Assembly (NCBI GenBank): GCA_945905735.1
Contig: CAMDQC010000020.1
Location: 1-48,250, forward strand
Source of the DNA: Prosthecobacter debontii
GTDB taxonomy: Bacteria > Verrucomicrobiota > Verrucomicrobiia > Chthoniobacterales > Chthoniobacteraceae
Direction of reading: 5' to 3'
DNA length: 48,250 nucleotides
The first letter of the stretch is position 1, and every line of letters begins with the position of its first letter. Shown here piece after piece: positions 26,598 to 39,907 of the stretch. Made by a program: the position numbers and the translations under genes. The notes beneath the pieces are model-generated. The model saw only the letters and a program-made list of their open reading frames with translations, searched no databases and was not told the DNA's origin.

Positions 26598-26631
26598 ACG
26601 AATGACGAACGTTTCGGCGTTCGTCATTCGT
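26598..26631. repeat. 14-bp perfect inverted repeat made of ACGAATG heptamers
   Basis: ACGAATGACGAACG (26598-26611) pairs with CGTTCGTCATTCGT (26618-26631) across loop TTTCGG. It lies between two convergent genes and could terminate in both directions, though it lacks a T-run. The ACGAATG unit also occurs four times in tandem inside uvrA at 35154-35181. Confidence 0.7.
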
Positions 26632-26655
26632 TGAATCTTGCGTCTGTGTGCCCGG

Positions 26656-27162
26656 CTATTTCTTCGGGAAAGCGCTCGTCGCTGCGACGGCTTTGCCCGC
26701 GTTGCGCACTGCTTTGTCGAAGTCTTTGTCGTCGGGGCGTCCGCTGAAAATGAGCTTGCCCGTGGTATCGAAGACAAAGGCGTGTGGAATGCCGCTAAAG
26801 CTCACCGGGCCGCTAACTCCGCCTTTGGTGATGGTGTAGCTGAGTTTGTTCTTTTTGACGATCTCCTGAATCTTGTCGTCGGCAGAGTTTTGGCTCTCTG
26901 CACCGATGACGATGGTGTCGGCCTTGTTGCTCTTGGCGAGCTTCTCGATGTGCGGGAGGCTGGCGAGGCACGGGCCACAGTTGACGCCCCATGCTTCGAT
27001 GACGACGGCCTTTCCGCCTGTGTTTGCGAGGCTCACGGCGGGGCCGCTGACCACGGCACCGATGGTGAAGTCGGATAGTTTAGCGTTGGGCACAGTGGGT
27101 TTTTTGTCGGCGGCGAATGCGGCGGCTCCAAGTGCGATAGTTGCGAGTAGGAATGTTTTCAT
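26656..27162 (-). CDS. TlpA/ResA-like secreted thioredoxin
   Basis: The 168-residue protein has a signal peptide (MKTFLLATIALGAAAFAADK) and a TlpA-type thioredoxin fold. The redox motif is C62-GP-C65 (IEAWGVNCGPCLASLPHIEKLAK), and the cis-proline block is FSGIPHAFVFDTTGKLIFSG. It probably reduces disulfides of periplasmic substrates such as apocytochrome c. It could accept electrons from the DsbD homologue elsewhere in the window, which is inference. It is convergent with the dienelactone hydrolase gene and monocistronic by spacing. Confidence 0.88.
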   Translation of the reverse strand: MKTFLLATIALGAAAFAADKKPTVPNAKLSDFTIGAVVSGPAVSLANTGGKAVVIEAWGVNCGPCLASLPHIEKLAKSNKADTIVIGAESQNSADDKIQEIVKKNKLSYTITKGGVSGPVSFSGIPHAFVFDTTGKLIFSGRPDDKDFDKAVRNAGKAVAATSAFPKK

Positions 27163-27205
27163 AGCGGCTGCAGTTTGATCCTCCGACGTAGGAAGGCAAT
27201 GCCCT

Positions 27206-28159
27206 TTATCCCTGTCGAACGCTCAGCTTTGCCGCTAGGCGCAGCGCGCAGAAGAGGCTGTCGGGCATCGCTTTTCCCTGCCATGCGATGTCGAGGGCGG
27301 TGCCGTGATCGACGCTGGTGCGGATGATGGAGAGGCCGAGCGTGGTGTTCACGGCGCGGTCAAATGCGAGCGCTTTCACGGGGATGTGGCCCTGGTCGTG
27401 ATACATGCAGACGAAGGCGTCGGTCGCGCGGCGTTTCGCGGTGATGAATGCGGTGTCGCCGGGCAGCGGGCCTTCGACATCGTGGCCTCGTTCGCGGGCG
27501 GCGAGGATGGCGGGGATGATGATGCGCTCTTCCTCGCGGTCGCCAAAAATCCCGTGCTCGCCGGCGTGGGGATTCAGCCCGCAGACGACGATTTTCGGTG
27601 CGCGTCCACGGATGCGCAGGAGGCTGGCAGCGGTGAGTTCGATGACTTCCAAAATGCGCTCCACGGTGAGCAAGCGCGGCACTTCCGCGTATCCGCAGTG
27701 GGTGGTGACAAAGGAGCAGGTAATCTCCTCGGAATACTGCATCATACAGGAGCGGGCGGCGTCCGTGCGCTTGGCGAAAATCTCCGTGTGTCCGGGGAAA
27801 TGATGCCCGGCCATGTGCATCGCCTCTTTGTTCAAAGGCGCGGTCGTCACGGCATCGACGCGACCCGCGAGCGCGTCGTCGATGGCGCGGTTCACGTATT
27901 GGTAGGCCGCGTTGCCCGTGGCGGCATTGATCGCGCCGGGAGTGAATTCCGCCATCGTGATGATGCCAGAATCTTTTACATCTTCCGCGCGCGGCGACGG
28001 CAATCCTGTCCGTTCCGCACACGCGACGAGCACGGAAAGGTCACCGTACACGACCGGCACGCAGCATTCGCGAAGCGAGGACTCGGCGAGCGCTCGCAGG
28101 CAGACTTCGGGGCCGACGCCCGCAGGGTCTCCCATGGTGATGGCGATCCGCGGGAGCAT
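27206..28159 (-). CDS. pdxA: 4-hydroxythreonine-4-phosphate dehydrogenase
   Basis: The 317-residue protein carries out an NAD-dependent oxidation in the deoxyxylulose-5-phosphate-dependent vitamin B6 pathway. Family blocks in order are ITMGDPAGVGPEV, VTTAPLNKEAMHMAGHHFPGHTE, VCGLNPHAGEHGIFGDREE, MYHDQGHIPVKALAF and SIIRTSVDHGTALDIA, which include the metal-binding histidines. The length is normal. Its start is 12 nt after the ilvD stop, so it is probably the second gene of an ilvD-pdxA transcript. Confidence 0.95.
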   Translation of the reverse strand: MLPRIAITMGDPAGVGPEVCLRALAESSLRECCVPVVYGDLSVLVACAERTGLPSPRAEDVKDSGIITMAEFTPGAINAATGNAAYQYVNRAIDDALAGRVDAVTTAPLNKEAMHMAGHHFPGHTEIFAKRTDAARSCMMQYSEEITCSFVTTHCGYAEVPRLLTVERILEVIELTAASLLRIRGRAPKIVVCGLNPHAGEHGIFGDREEERIIIPAILAARERGHDVEGPLPGDTAFITAKRRATDAFVCMYHDQGHIPVKALAFDRAVNTTLGLSIIRTSVDHGTALDIAWQGKAMPDSLFCALRLAAKLSVRQG

Positions 28160-28171
28160 CGGTGACGGCGG

Positions 28172-29929
28172 CTACAGCATGTCTGTGACTGCACCAAGGC
28201 TGGCGCTGGTCACGGTGGCTGCGTACTTGGCGAGGACGCCGCGCTTGTAAGTCGTGGCGGGCTTCTTCCACTTCTTCAAGCGGGCTTCGATTTCTGCCTT
28301 GGAGACGCCGAGGTCGATGGTGCGCTTGGAGGCATCGATCGTGATCGGGTCGCCGTTCTTGACGATGGCGAGCGGGCCGCCGAGCGCTGCTTCGGGCGTG
28401 ATGTGGCCGGCGACGAATCCGTGCGAGCCGCCGCTGAAGCGTCCGTCGGTGATGAGCGCGACGTCTTTGCCGAGGCCTTTGCCCATGACGGCGCTGGTGG
28501 GCGAGAGCATCTCGCGCATTCCGGGTCCGCCGACGGGACCTTCGTGCCGAATGACGATGACGTGGCCCTTCTTGACGGAGCCATCGAGGATGGCTTTGAG
28601 CGCGTCGCCTTCGTTTTCAAACACGATGGCTTTGCCGGAGAAGCTGAGGCCTTCCTTGCCGGAAATTTTTGCGACGGCGCCGCCGGGTGCGAGGTTGCCG
28701 TAGAGGACGACGAGATGGCTGTCCTTTTTGATCGGGTCGCTGACGGGGCGGACGATTTCCTGCCCTTTCGGGTAGTGCTTCACGCGCTTGAGGTTCTCTT
28801 TGAGCGTCTTGCCGGTGACCGTCATGCAATCGCCGTGGAGCAATTTCTCTTCGAGGAGCATCTTCATGAGCGGGGTCTGGCCGCCGATGGCGACGAGCTC
28901 GGACATGAGGAAGCGGCCGCTTGGCTTCAAGTCGGCGAGCACGGGGACGCGCTTGCCGATTTTGGTGAAGTCGTCGATGTCGAGCTTCACGTTTGCGGCG
29001 TGGGCCATCGCTAGCAAATGGAGCACGGCATTCGTGGAGCCGCCGAGTGCGATGACCACGGTGATGGCGTTCTCGAACGCTTCACGAGTGAGGATTTCGC
29101 TCGGGCGCAGGCCGCGCTTGATCATCTCCACGACGGCGACGCCTGCCGCGCGGGCGTCCATGGCTTTTTCCTTCGAGACGGCATTTTGGGCGGAGCTATT
29201 CGGGAGCGACATGCCGAGAGCCTCGATGGCGCTGGCCATCGTGTTCGCCGTGTACATTCCACCGCACGAGCCTGCGCCGGGGATTGCGTGCTCTTCGATG
29301 AGGGTGAGTTCGCGTTCATCGATCTGGCCGCCGGCGTGTTTACCGACCGCTTCGAAGCACGAGACGATGTCGAGCGGCTTGTCGGCGATGAGAGCGGCGC
29401 GTTCTTTATTCAGGCGCTTTTCCGCGAGGATGCCGTTGATGCAGCCGGGTAAAATGGTGCCGCCATAGACGAAGACGGCGGGCCGATTCAGCCGCGCCAT
29501 CGCGATAAGGCAGCCGGGCATGTTTTTGTCGCAGCCGCCGATGGCCACGAGGCCGTCGAGCATCTCGCAGCCCATCACAGTCTCGATGCTGTCGGCGATG
29601 ACCTCGCGCGAAACGAGCGAATATTTCATCCCCTCGCTGCCCATCGAGATGCCGTCGGAAATCGTAATCGTCCCAAAGATGATGCCTTTTCCGCCGCCCG
29701 CCCCGACGCCGGCCTCGGCTTCGCGGGCGAGTTTGTCGATGTGCATATTGCACGGCGTGACCATGCTCCAAGTGCTGGCGATGCCGACTTGCGACTTCTT
29801 GAAGTCCTCGCGGGCAAACCCTACGGCGTGCAGCATTGCGCGACTGGCGGCGCGTTCGGGTCCATCAGTTACCTGACGTGACCAATGACGGTGAAGACTA
29901 CCTGCGTGTTTGCTTGGCTCTCTGCTCAT
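28172..29929 (-). CDS. ilvD: Dihydroxy-acid dehydratase
   Basis: The 585-residue iron-sulfur enzyme dehydrates 2,3-dihydroxy acids to the keto acids of valine, isoleucine and leucine. The cluster and active-site blocks are STWSMVTPCNMHI (C60), AIGGCDKNMPGCLIAMARL and IPGAGSCGGMYTANTMASA. Substrate-binding blocks are ALGGSTNAVLHLLA and GPGMREMLSPTSAVMGKGLG, followed by LITDGRFSGGSHGFVAGHITPEAA. The ATG at 29929 is chosen because the family match begins there; the frame stays open to 30442 across the divergent peroxidase gene. The N-terminus is some 20 residues longer than usual. It is followed by pdxA. Confidence 0.95.
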   Translation of the reverse strand: MSREPSKHAGSLHRHWSRQVTDGPERAASRAMLHAVGFAREDFKKSQVGIASTWSMVTPCNMHIDKLAREAEAGVGAGGGKGIIFGTITISDGISMGSEGMKYSLVSREVIADSIETVMGCEMLDGLVAIGGCDKNMPGCLIAMARLNRPAVFVYGGTILPGCINGILAEKRLNKERAALIADKPLDIVSCFEAVGKHAGGQIDERELTLIEEHAIPGAGSCGGMYTANTMASAIEALGMSLPNSSAQNAVSKEKAMDARAAGVAVVEMIKRGLRPSEILTREAFENAITVVIALGGSTNAVLHLLAMAHAANVKLDIDDFTKIGKRVPVLADLKPSGRFLMSELVAIGGQTPLMKMLLEEKLLHGDCMTVTGKTLKENLKRVKHYPKGQEIVRPVSDPIKKDSHLVVLYGNLAPGGAVAKISGKEGLSFSGKAIVFENEGDALKAILDGSVKKGHVIVIRHEGPVGGPGMREMLSPTSAVMGKGLGKDVALITDGRFSGGSHGFVAGHITPEAALGGPLAIVKNGDPITIDASKRTIDLGVSKAEIEARLKKWKKPATTYKRGVLAKYAATVTSASLGAVTDML

Positions 29930-30067
29930 ATTTGTAAAAGGGCGCGGACCGTAGCGGACCCTTCCGCCGATGGCAAGGGCCGTGGCAGGCAGGTTACGGA
30001 TCGTTTTTTGCACACTATAAAGAGATGCTGGCGCAATCCCTCGCGTGCGGATACGCAACGAGGCGCT

Positions 30068-30610
30068 ATGAAACTCGCACACACTCTCATGCTCACCGCC
30101 GTCGCTCTTACTGCATCCGTCTTTGCGGAACCACCGAAGATTTACACCATCCCGCTCAAGGACATTGATGGCAAAGACACCTCGCTCAACGCCTACGCGG
30201 GGAAAGTCGTGCTCGCGGTAAATGTCGCGTCGCACTGTGGCAACACGTCGCAATACGAGGGGCTCCAGTCGCTCTTCGAGAAGAACAAGGAAAAGGGGCT
30301 CGTGGTCGTCGGCTTCCCGTGCAACGACTTCGGTAAACAGGAACCCGGCTCGGATGCGGAGGTGAAGACGTTCTGCACGACGAAATACAATGTGACCTTC
30401 CCCATGATGTCGAAGGTCCATGTGAAAGGCGCAGAGCAGCATCCGCTGTATAAAGAGCTGACGACTGCGCTGCCGGGCGACGTGAAGTGGAACTTCGGAA
30501 AATTCCTCATCGGTCGCGATGGCAAGGTGCTGGCGCGCTTTGAGCCCGGCCTTTCTCCAGACGACGAGAAGCTCACGAAGGCTATCGCCGACGCGCTCGC
30601 TGCAAAGTGA
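30068..30610 (+). CDS. Secreted glutathione peroxidase family protein
   Basis: A 180-residue thiol peroxidase of the GPx/BtuE family with a signal peptide (MKLAHTLMLTAVALTASVFA). Catalytic blocks are NVASHCGNTSQYEGLQSL (peroxidatic C57), VVGFPCNDFGKQEPG and KWNFGKFLIGRDGKV. Most bacterial GPx proteins are cytoplasmic; this one should act in the periplasm on lipid or organic peroxides, probably with thioredoxin-type reductants. Its stop overlaps the following sufE-like GTG start (GTGA). It diverges from ilvD across 138 nt that should hold both promoters. Confidence 0.9.
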   Translation: MKLAHTLMLTAVALTASVFAEPPKIYTIPLKDIDGKDTSLNAYAGKVVLAVNVASHCGNTSQYEGLQSLFEKNKEKGLVVVGFPCNDFGKQEPGSDAEVKTFCTTKYNVTFPMMSKVHVKGAEQHPLYKELTTALPGDVKWNFGKFLIGRDGKVLARFEPGLSPDDEKLTKAIADALAAK

Positions 30611-31000
30611 GTGTCGGGGAAAAAGAACGCCAAATCACGGAGCGACTCGCTCTCATCGAAGACCCACAGGAGCGCCTCGCTGCGCTGATGTCGCGTGCGA
30701 AAAAGTGGCCGGTGCCCGCGCCGGATGAACTCGTAGATGCGAACCGCGTGCTCGGCTGCCAGTCGCGTGTGTGGCTCGTGCCGCGCTTGAAGGAAGGCGT
30801 CTGCCGTTTCGCGATGGAGTGCGATGCGCCGATGGTGAAAGGGCTCGTGGCCTTGATGTGCGAGGTGTTCGACGGCGGCGCGCCTGCGGATGTGGCAGCG
30901 ACGGAACCGCAGATATTTGAGACGCTTGGCTTCACTCGGATGATCACACCGACGCGGCTCAATGGGCTGGCGGCAGTGCGTGCGCGCATCCGCGAGTTCG

Positions 31001-31020
<20 letters not shown>
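30607..31020 (+). CDS. sufE: SufE-family sulfur acceptor
   Basis: The 137-residue protein has the SufE arrangement RLALIEDPQERLAALMSRAKKWP and the sulfur-accepting C51 in DANRVLGCQSRVWLVPRL. ITPTRLNGLAAVRARIREFA is the C-terminal family block. SufE takes persulfide sulfur from the SufS desulfurase for iron-sulfur assembly; no suf genes lie nearby. The GTG start overlaps the peroxidase stop by 4 nt, implying translational coupling. The last 20 bases overlap the 3' end of uvrA on the other strand. Confidence 0.9.
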
Positions 31021-36526
<5,506 letters not shown>

Positions 36527-36626
36527 CAGTGTGGTGAGTATCCGAGATACGCGCCACGCGTTGCAATCGACGCGATGAAAAATTTGCGCTGATCGCCTCG
36601 AAACCCGCAATTCTCGCCGAGCCGCT

Positions 36627-36944
36627 CTACGCTCCGCCTGTCTTGAGTTTTTCGGTCATGACGGCGACGCGCTCTTTCATGATTTTGCCGGACTTGAACT
36701 TCACAGTCGCCCGTGAAGGGATGGCGAAGCTGCTTCCGGGCTCTTTTGGATTACGACCGACACGCGGTTTGGTCAGCTTCACTTCGAAGACGCCAAAATT
36801 TCGGAGTTCGATGTTGTCGCCGTTCGCGAGCGCATCAACGATTTGATCGAGGGTCCGCTGCACAACGTTAAATACGTCTTGCTGGACGAGCCCGGTTTCA
36901 GTGGCGATTTTTACCACGATTTCCCGTTTCGTTAGTGTTCCCAT
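36627..36944 (-). CDS. HU/IHF-family DNA-binding protein
   Basis: A 105-residue nucleoid protein with the HU/IHF fold. The N-terminal helices are TKREIVVKIATETGLVQQDVFNVVQRTLDQIVDAL, then NGDNIELRNFGVFEVKLTKPRVGRNPKEPG. The DNA-intercalating arm holds the RxGRNP motif that bends DNA. The C-terminus is slightly extended and Lys-rich (MKERVAVMTEKLKTGGA). It is closest in length to IHF subunits, but the exact subtype is not resolved. The ATG at 36944 is preferred because the family starts there. It lies between rnhC and uvrA on the minus strand, about 100 nt from each. Confidence 0.9.
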   Translation of the reverse strand: MGTLTKREIVVKIATETGLVQQDVFNVVQRTLDQIVDALANGDNIELRNFGVFEVKLTKPRVGRNPKEPGSSFAIPSRATVKFKSGKIMKERVAVMTEKLKTGGA

Positions 36945-36972
36945 AGGTAGGTCTTTAATTGGCTGTGATATT

Positions 36973-36986
36973 TTGCCGATCGGCAA
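36973..36986. promoter_or_regulatory. 14-bp perfect palindrome upstream of the HU/IHF-like gene
   Basis: TTGCCGATCGGCAA lies 29 bases upstream of the ATG, where a repressor or the HU/IHF protein itself could bind. A second small hairpin, CAGGCC-GAGAA-GGCCTG, lies at 37017-37033 near the end of rnhC and lacks a T-run. Confidence 0.4.
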
Positions 36987-37045
36987 GCCTTGAATGTGAC
37001 CAATTGTGTAATCTTTCAGGCCGAGAAGGCCTGCTGTTGAGAGCC

Positions 37046-38047
37046 CTATTTCTCCCGCTTTTCTCGCTTGAAGAACGGCTTCTCGACATGGGCGTAAGCG
37101 TCGGGGGCGATCTCGTGTGCGGTCTTGAAATGCACCTTTGCGATCTGTTTTAGGAACTCTGGCCCGTGTGTTTTGACGAGCGCTCTGGCGGTGTCTTTCA
37201 CCGCTGCGGACACGCCTTTTTCCAGCGTCCGGCCAATGTCGCGGCCTTTTTCAAAGAGCCAGTTGATAAATCGCTCGCGCGCAATGATGGATGCCGCGGC
37301 CACTGCGACATCGCTCTCGGCCTTGGTCCGCGCATCGAGCTGGATGTGCTTCGCCTTCTCGGAAAAGGCGCGTTTGATGAGGCTGGCGCTGGCAAATTTG
37401 TCGCTTAAAGCGCGGGGGCATTCGGGCCGTTGGTCCAGCAAATGTTCGATGACCTTGGCGTGGCCCCAGCCGAGGAGTTTGTTGAGGTTTTGAAATTTTC
37501 CGTAGAGCTCGTTGTACTTTTCTGGCGCGAGCGTGATGCTTGAAAACGCTACGCCTCGTGTCTGGCGGATGATTGCTGATAACTCGCGAATCTTTGCATC
37601 CGTGCCGATGCGTTTGCTGTCCATCACACCGGCTTCCATGAGCGCTCGCGTGCTCTCAGCATCCGTGTAGCAGCCGGCGATGACGAGTGGGCCGAAGAAA
37701 TCGCCCTTCCCGCTCTCGTCGATGCCGAAATGCGGCTCAAACATCGCCGGGTTGTGGACCTCTTCATAACCGAGCTTCGCCTCGCCGAGAATCTCTGGCT
37801 CCAAGGTGAACTGCACAAACTCCTGAGTGCCTCTGCCTTGCACGACGACTTTCGGCCCTTTCTCGTAGCAGGCGACGGTCAATTTATCCTTCTGTGCGAA
37901 GAAGAGCATGTATTGCCGAACGTCGAATTTCCAGCCCTGCTCGGTGAGTAAAGTACGGAGCTTTTGCGCCTGCGGAAGCGACAACCCGGCGGTGTGAATC
38001 GTGATTGGTTTTGGCCCCTGCTCCTCGGCTTTTGGTTTCTTCGGCAT
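37046..38047 (-). CDS. rnhC: Ribonuclease HIII
   Basis: The 333-residue enzyme cuts RNA in RNA-DNA hybrids. The N-terminal third is the TBP-like substrate-binding domain of RNase HIII ([25 protein letters not shown], then [19 protein letters not shown]). The catalytic domain follows, with [22 protein letters not shown] (acidic pair), MDSKRI and [22 protein letters not shown]. This combined length and the N-terminal domain separate it from RNase HII. It diverges from rhaA across 148 nt that should hold both promoters. Confidence 0.92.
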   Translation of the reverse strand: MPKKPKAEEQGPKPITIHTAGLSLPQAQKLRTLLTEQGWKFDVRQYMLFFAQKDKLTVACYEKGPKVVVQGRGTQEFVQFTLEPEILGEAKLGYEEVHNPAMFEPHFGIDESGKGDFFGPLVIAGCYTDAESTRALMEAGVMDSKRIGTDAKIRELSAIIRQTRGVAFSSITLAPEKYNELYGKFQNLNKLLGWGHAKVIEHLLDQRPECPRALSDKFASASLIKRAFSEKAKHIQLDARTKAESDVAVAAASIIARERFINWLFEKGRDIGRTLEKGVSAAVKDTARALVKTHGPEFLKQIAKVHFKTAHEIAPDAYAHVEKPFFKREKREK

Positions 38048-38195
38048 CGCGTCACGTTTCGCGGATTCGCGGGCGGAGGGGAAGAATGATGTTTTTCAAG
38101 TTGAGCGCGACTGTTTGGCACCCCCTGTTCTTATCGCCTTCATTGATGCGGAGGCTTTCCATTCGCTTCATCCGTTCCGTAAAAGGACGACCCTT

Positions 38196-39458
38196 ATGGC
38201 CAAGCAATCTTCCGTCACCAAAGCCTACGACCTCGCCCGCGAACGCTACGCCGCGCTCGGCGTCGATACCGAGGCCGCGCTAAAAGCCGCCCGCGGCCTC
38301 AGCATCTCGCTGCATTGCTGGCAGGGCGATGACGTCGGCGGGTTTGAAACCGGCGGCAGCACCCTCGGCGGCGGCCTCGCCGTCACCGGCAACTATCCCG
38401 GCAAAGCCCGCACGCCCGACGAACTCCGCGCCGACCTCGACAAGGCCCTCTCGCTCATCCCCGGCAAACACCGGCTGAATCTTCATGCGATGTATGGCGA
38501 ATTCGGCGGCAAGCGCGTGGACCGCGACGCCATCGAGATGGAGCACTTCACCGGCTGGGTGGAATGGGCGCACGCAAACCAGATGGGGCTCGATTTTAAC
38601 CCGAGCTGCTTCGCGCACCCGAAAGCGGCCGACGGATTCACCCTCTCGCACCGCGACAAGGGCATCCGCAGTTTCTGGATCGAACACTGCCGCCGCTCCC
38701 GCGAAATCGGCGCGGCGATGGGCAAAGTGCTCGGCTCTCCCGCAGTCACAAACGTGTGGGTGCCCGACGGCTACAAAGACACACCCGCCGACCGACTCGC
38801 CCCGCGCGAGCGACTCGCAGCCTCGCTCGACGCCGTTTTCAAAAAACCGCTCAAGCACAACTACGACGCCGTGGAGCCCAAGCTCTTCGGCATCGGAAGC
38901 GAAAGCTACGTCGTCGGCTCGCACGAATTTTACCTCGGCTACGCCATCTCGCGGCAAAAAGTTTTCTGCCTCGATGCCGGGCACTTTCACCCGACGGAAG
39001 GCATCGCGGATAAAATCAGCAGCGTCTTCCAATACGTCCCGCGCGTCCTGCTCCACGTCAGCCGCGGCATGCGCTGGGACAGCGACCACGTCGTCACGCT
39101 CACCGACGACCTCCAGCAAATCGCGCAGGAACTCGTGCGCGGCGCATTCCTCCCGCGCACGCACCTCGGGCTGGATTATTTCGACGCCAGCATCAACCGA
39201 GTCGCCGCCTGGGTCATCGGCACGCGCAACTTCCTCAAAGCCCTGCTCATCGCCATGCTGGAGCCCATCGATAAACTCCGCGCCGCCGAAAACACCGGCG
39301 ACCTCACCACGCGCCTCGCGCTGCAAGAAGAGGCGAAAACCATGCCTTTCAGCGCAGTCTGGGACGCCTACTGCGAGCAGCAAAATGTGCCTGTCGGGGA
39401 TAAGTGGCTGGCTGAGGTGAAGGGGTACGAACGGGAGGTTTTCGCGAACCGCAGATAA
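38196..39458 (+). CDS. rhaA: L-rhamnose isomerase
   Basis: The 420-residue enzyme converts L-rhamnose to L-rhamnulose. Family blocks include [72 protein letters not shown] and [13 protein letters not shown], which hold the metal-binding His, Asp and Glu residues. The ATG at 38196 is preceded by AAAAGGACG; the frame is open further back but without family match. The last three codons and the TAA stop (NRR-stop) lie inside the left inverted repeat at 39447-39476, so the original C-terminus may have been altered. It is followed by a GxxExxY gene and a sugar ABC ATPase. Confidence 0.93.
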   Translation: MAKQSSVTKAYDLARERYAALGVDTEAALKAARGLSISLHCWQGDDVGGFETGGSTLGGGLAVTGNYPGKARTPDELRADLDKALSLIPGKHRLNLHAMYGEFGGKRVDRDAIEMEHFTGWVEWAHANQMGLDFNPSCFAHPKAADGFTLSHRDKGIRSFWIEHCRRSREIGAAMGKVLGSPAVTNVWVPDGYKDTPADRLAPRERLAASLDAVFKKPLKHNYDAVEPKLFGIGSESYVVGSHEFYLGYAISRQKVFCLDAGHFHPTEGIADKISSVFQYVPRVLLHVSRGMRWDSDHVVTLTDDLQQIAQELVRGAFLPRTHLGLDYFDASINRVAAWVIGTRNFLKALLIAMLEPIDKLRAAENTGDLTTRLALQEEAKTMPFSAVWDAYCEQQNVPVGDKWLAEVKGYEREVFANRR

Positions 39459-39476
39459 ACGCAAATCAACGCAGAT
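39447..39476 (+). repeat. Left 30-bp inverted repeat of the GxxExxY cassette
   Basis: The repeat starts AACCGCAGATAAACGCAAAT and consists of three 10-nt units (x-ACCGCAGAT, AAACGCAAAT, CAACGCAGAT). It is the inverse of 39876-39905 with two mismatches. It contains the rhaA stop codon, and its last two bases are the first two of the ATG of the GxxExxY gene. Confidence 0.85.
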
Positions 39477-39873
39477 GAATGATGTGACTTATTTGAAGAG
39501 CGAGAGCTACCAGCTTATTGGGGCTGCGTTCGCCGTGTACAATGAACGAGGGTTCGGACTTGCTGAGGAGATTTACCAAGAATGCCTTGAGATAGAGTTG
39601 GAGATAGTGGGCATACCGTTTCGTGCGAAGCAGGAACTGGCCTGTTTTTACAAAGGCCGAGAACTCAAGCGTCGCTACATCCCTGACCTTATGGTTTTCG
39701 AGAGCATCGTTGTAGAACTCAAAGCGGTGACCCAGCTTTTACCTGAACACGAAGCTCAACTCCTCAATTATATGCGCATCACCAAACAGCCGCTCGGCTA
39801 CCTCATCAATTTCGGCAAACGCGGCAGTCTCGAATACAAACGCTACATTCTATCCGAATACCTCCCTGCGTAA
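39475..39873 (+). CDS. GxxExxY family protein
   Basis: The 132-residue protein has the namesake motif GFGLAEEIYQECLEIEL and a PD-(D/E)XK-like core (RAKQELACFYKGRELKRRYIPDLMV, then IVVELKAVTQLLPEHEAQLLNYMRIT). The family is restriction-nuclease-like, but its function is not established. It is scattered in environmental genomes. Here it is inserted between two rhamnose-use genes and bracketed by near-perfect 30-bp inverted repeats, suggesting a small mobile or mobilised cassette. Its GC content and codon choice are visibly lower-GC than its neighbours. Confidence 0.9.
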   Translation: MNDVTYLKSESYQLIGAAFAVYNERGFGLAEEIYQECLEIELEIVGIPFRAKQELACFYKGRELKRRYIPDLMVFESIVVELKAVTQLLPEHEAQLLNYMRITKQPLGYLINFGKRGSLEYKRYILSEYLPA

Positions 39874-39875
39874 AA

Positions 39876-39905
39876 ATCTGCGTTCATTTGCGTATATCTG
39901 CGGTT
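39876..39905 (+). repeat. Right 30-bp inverted repeat of the GxxExxY cassette
   Basis: The repeat begins ATCTGCGTTCATTTGCGTAT. It is the reverse complement of 39447-39476 apart from two positions. It starts two bases after the GxxExxY stop and ends two bases before the ATG of the sugar ABC gene, so that gene has no visible Shine-Dalgarno sequence. Confidence 0.85.
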
Positions 39906-39907
39906 CC

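Noticed and set aside
26593-26640. A classical Rho-independent terminator between the dienelactone hydrolase and thioredoxin genes
   Set aside because: The stem is perfect but no T-run follows on either strand, and the sequence is better explained as an inverted heptamer repeat.
30193-30633. Minus-strand frame opposite the glutathione peroxidase gene, joined to the open extension of ilvD
   Set aside because: The peroxidase motifs are on the plus strand and IlvD homology starts at 29929.
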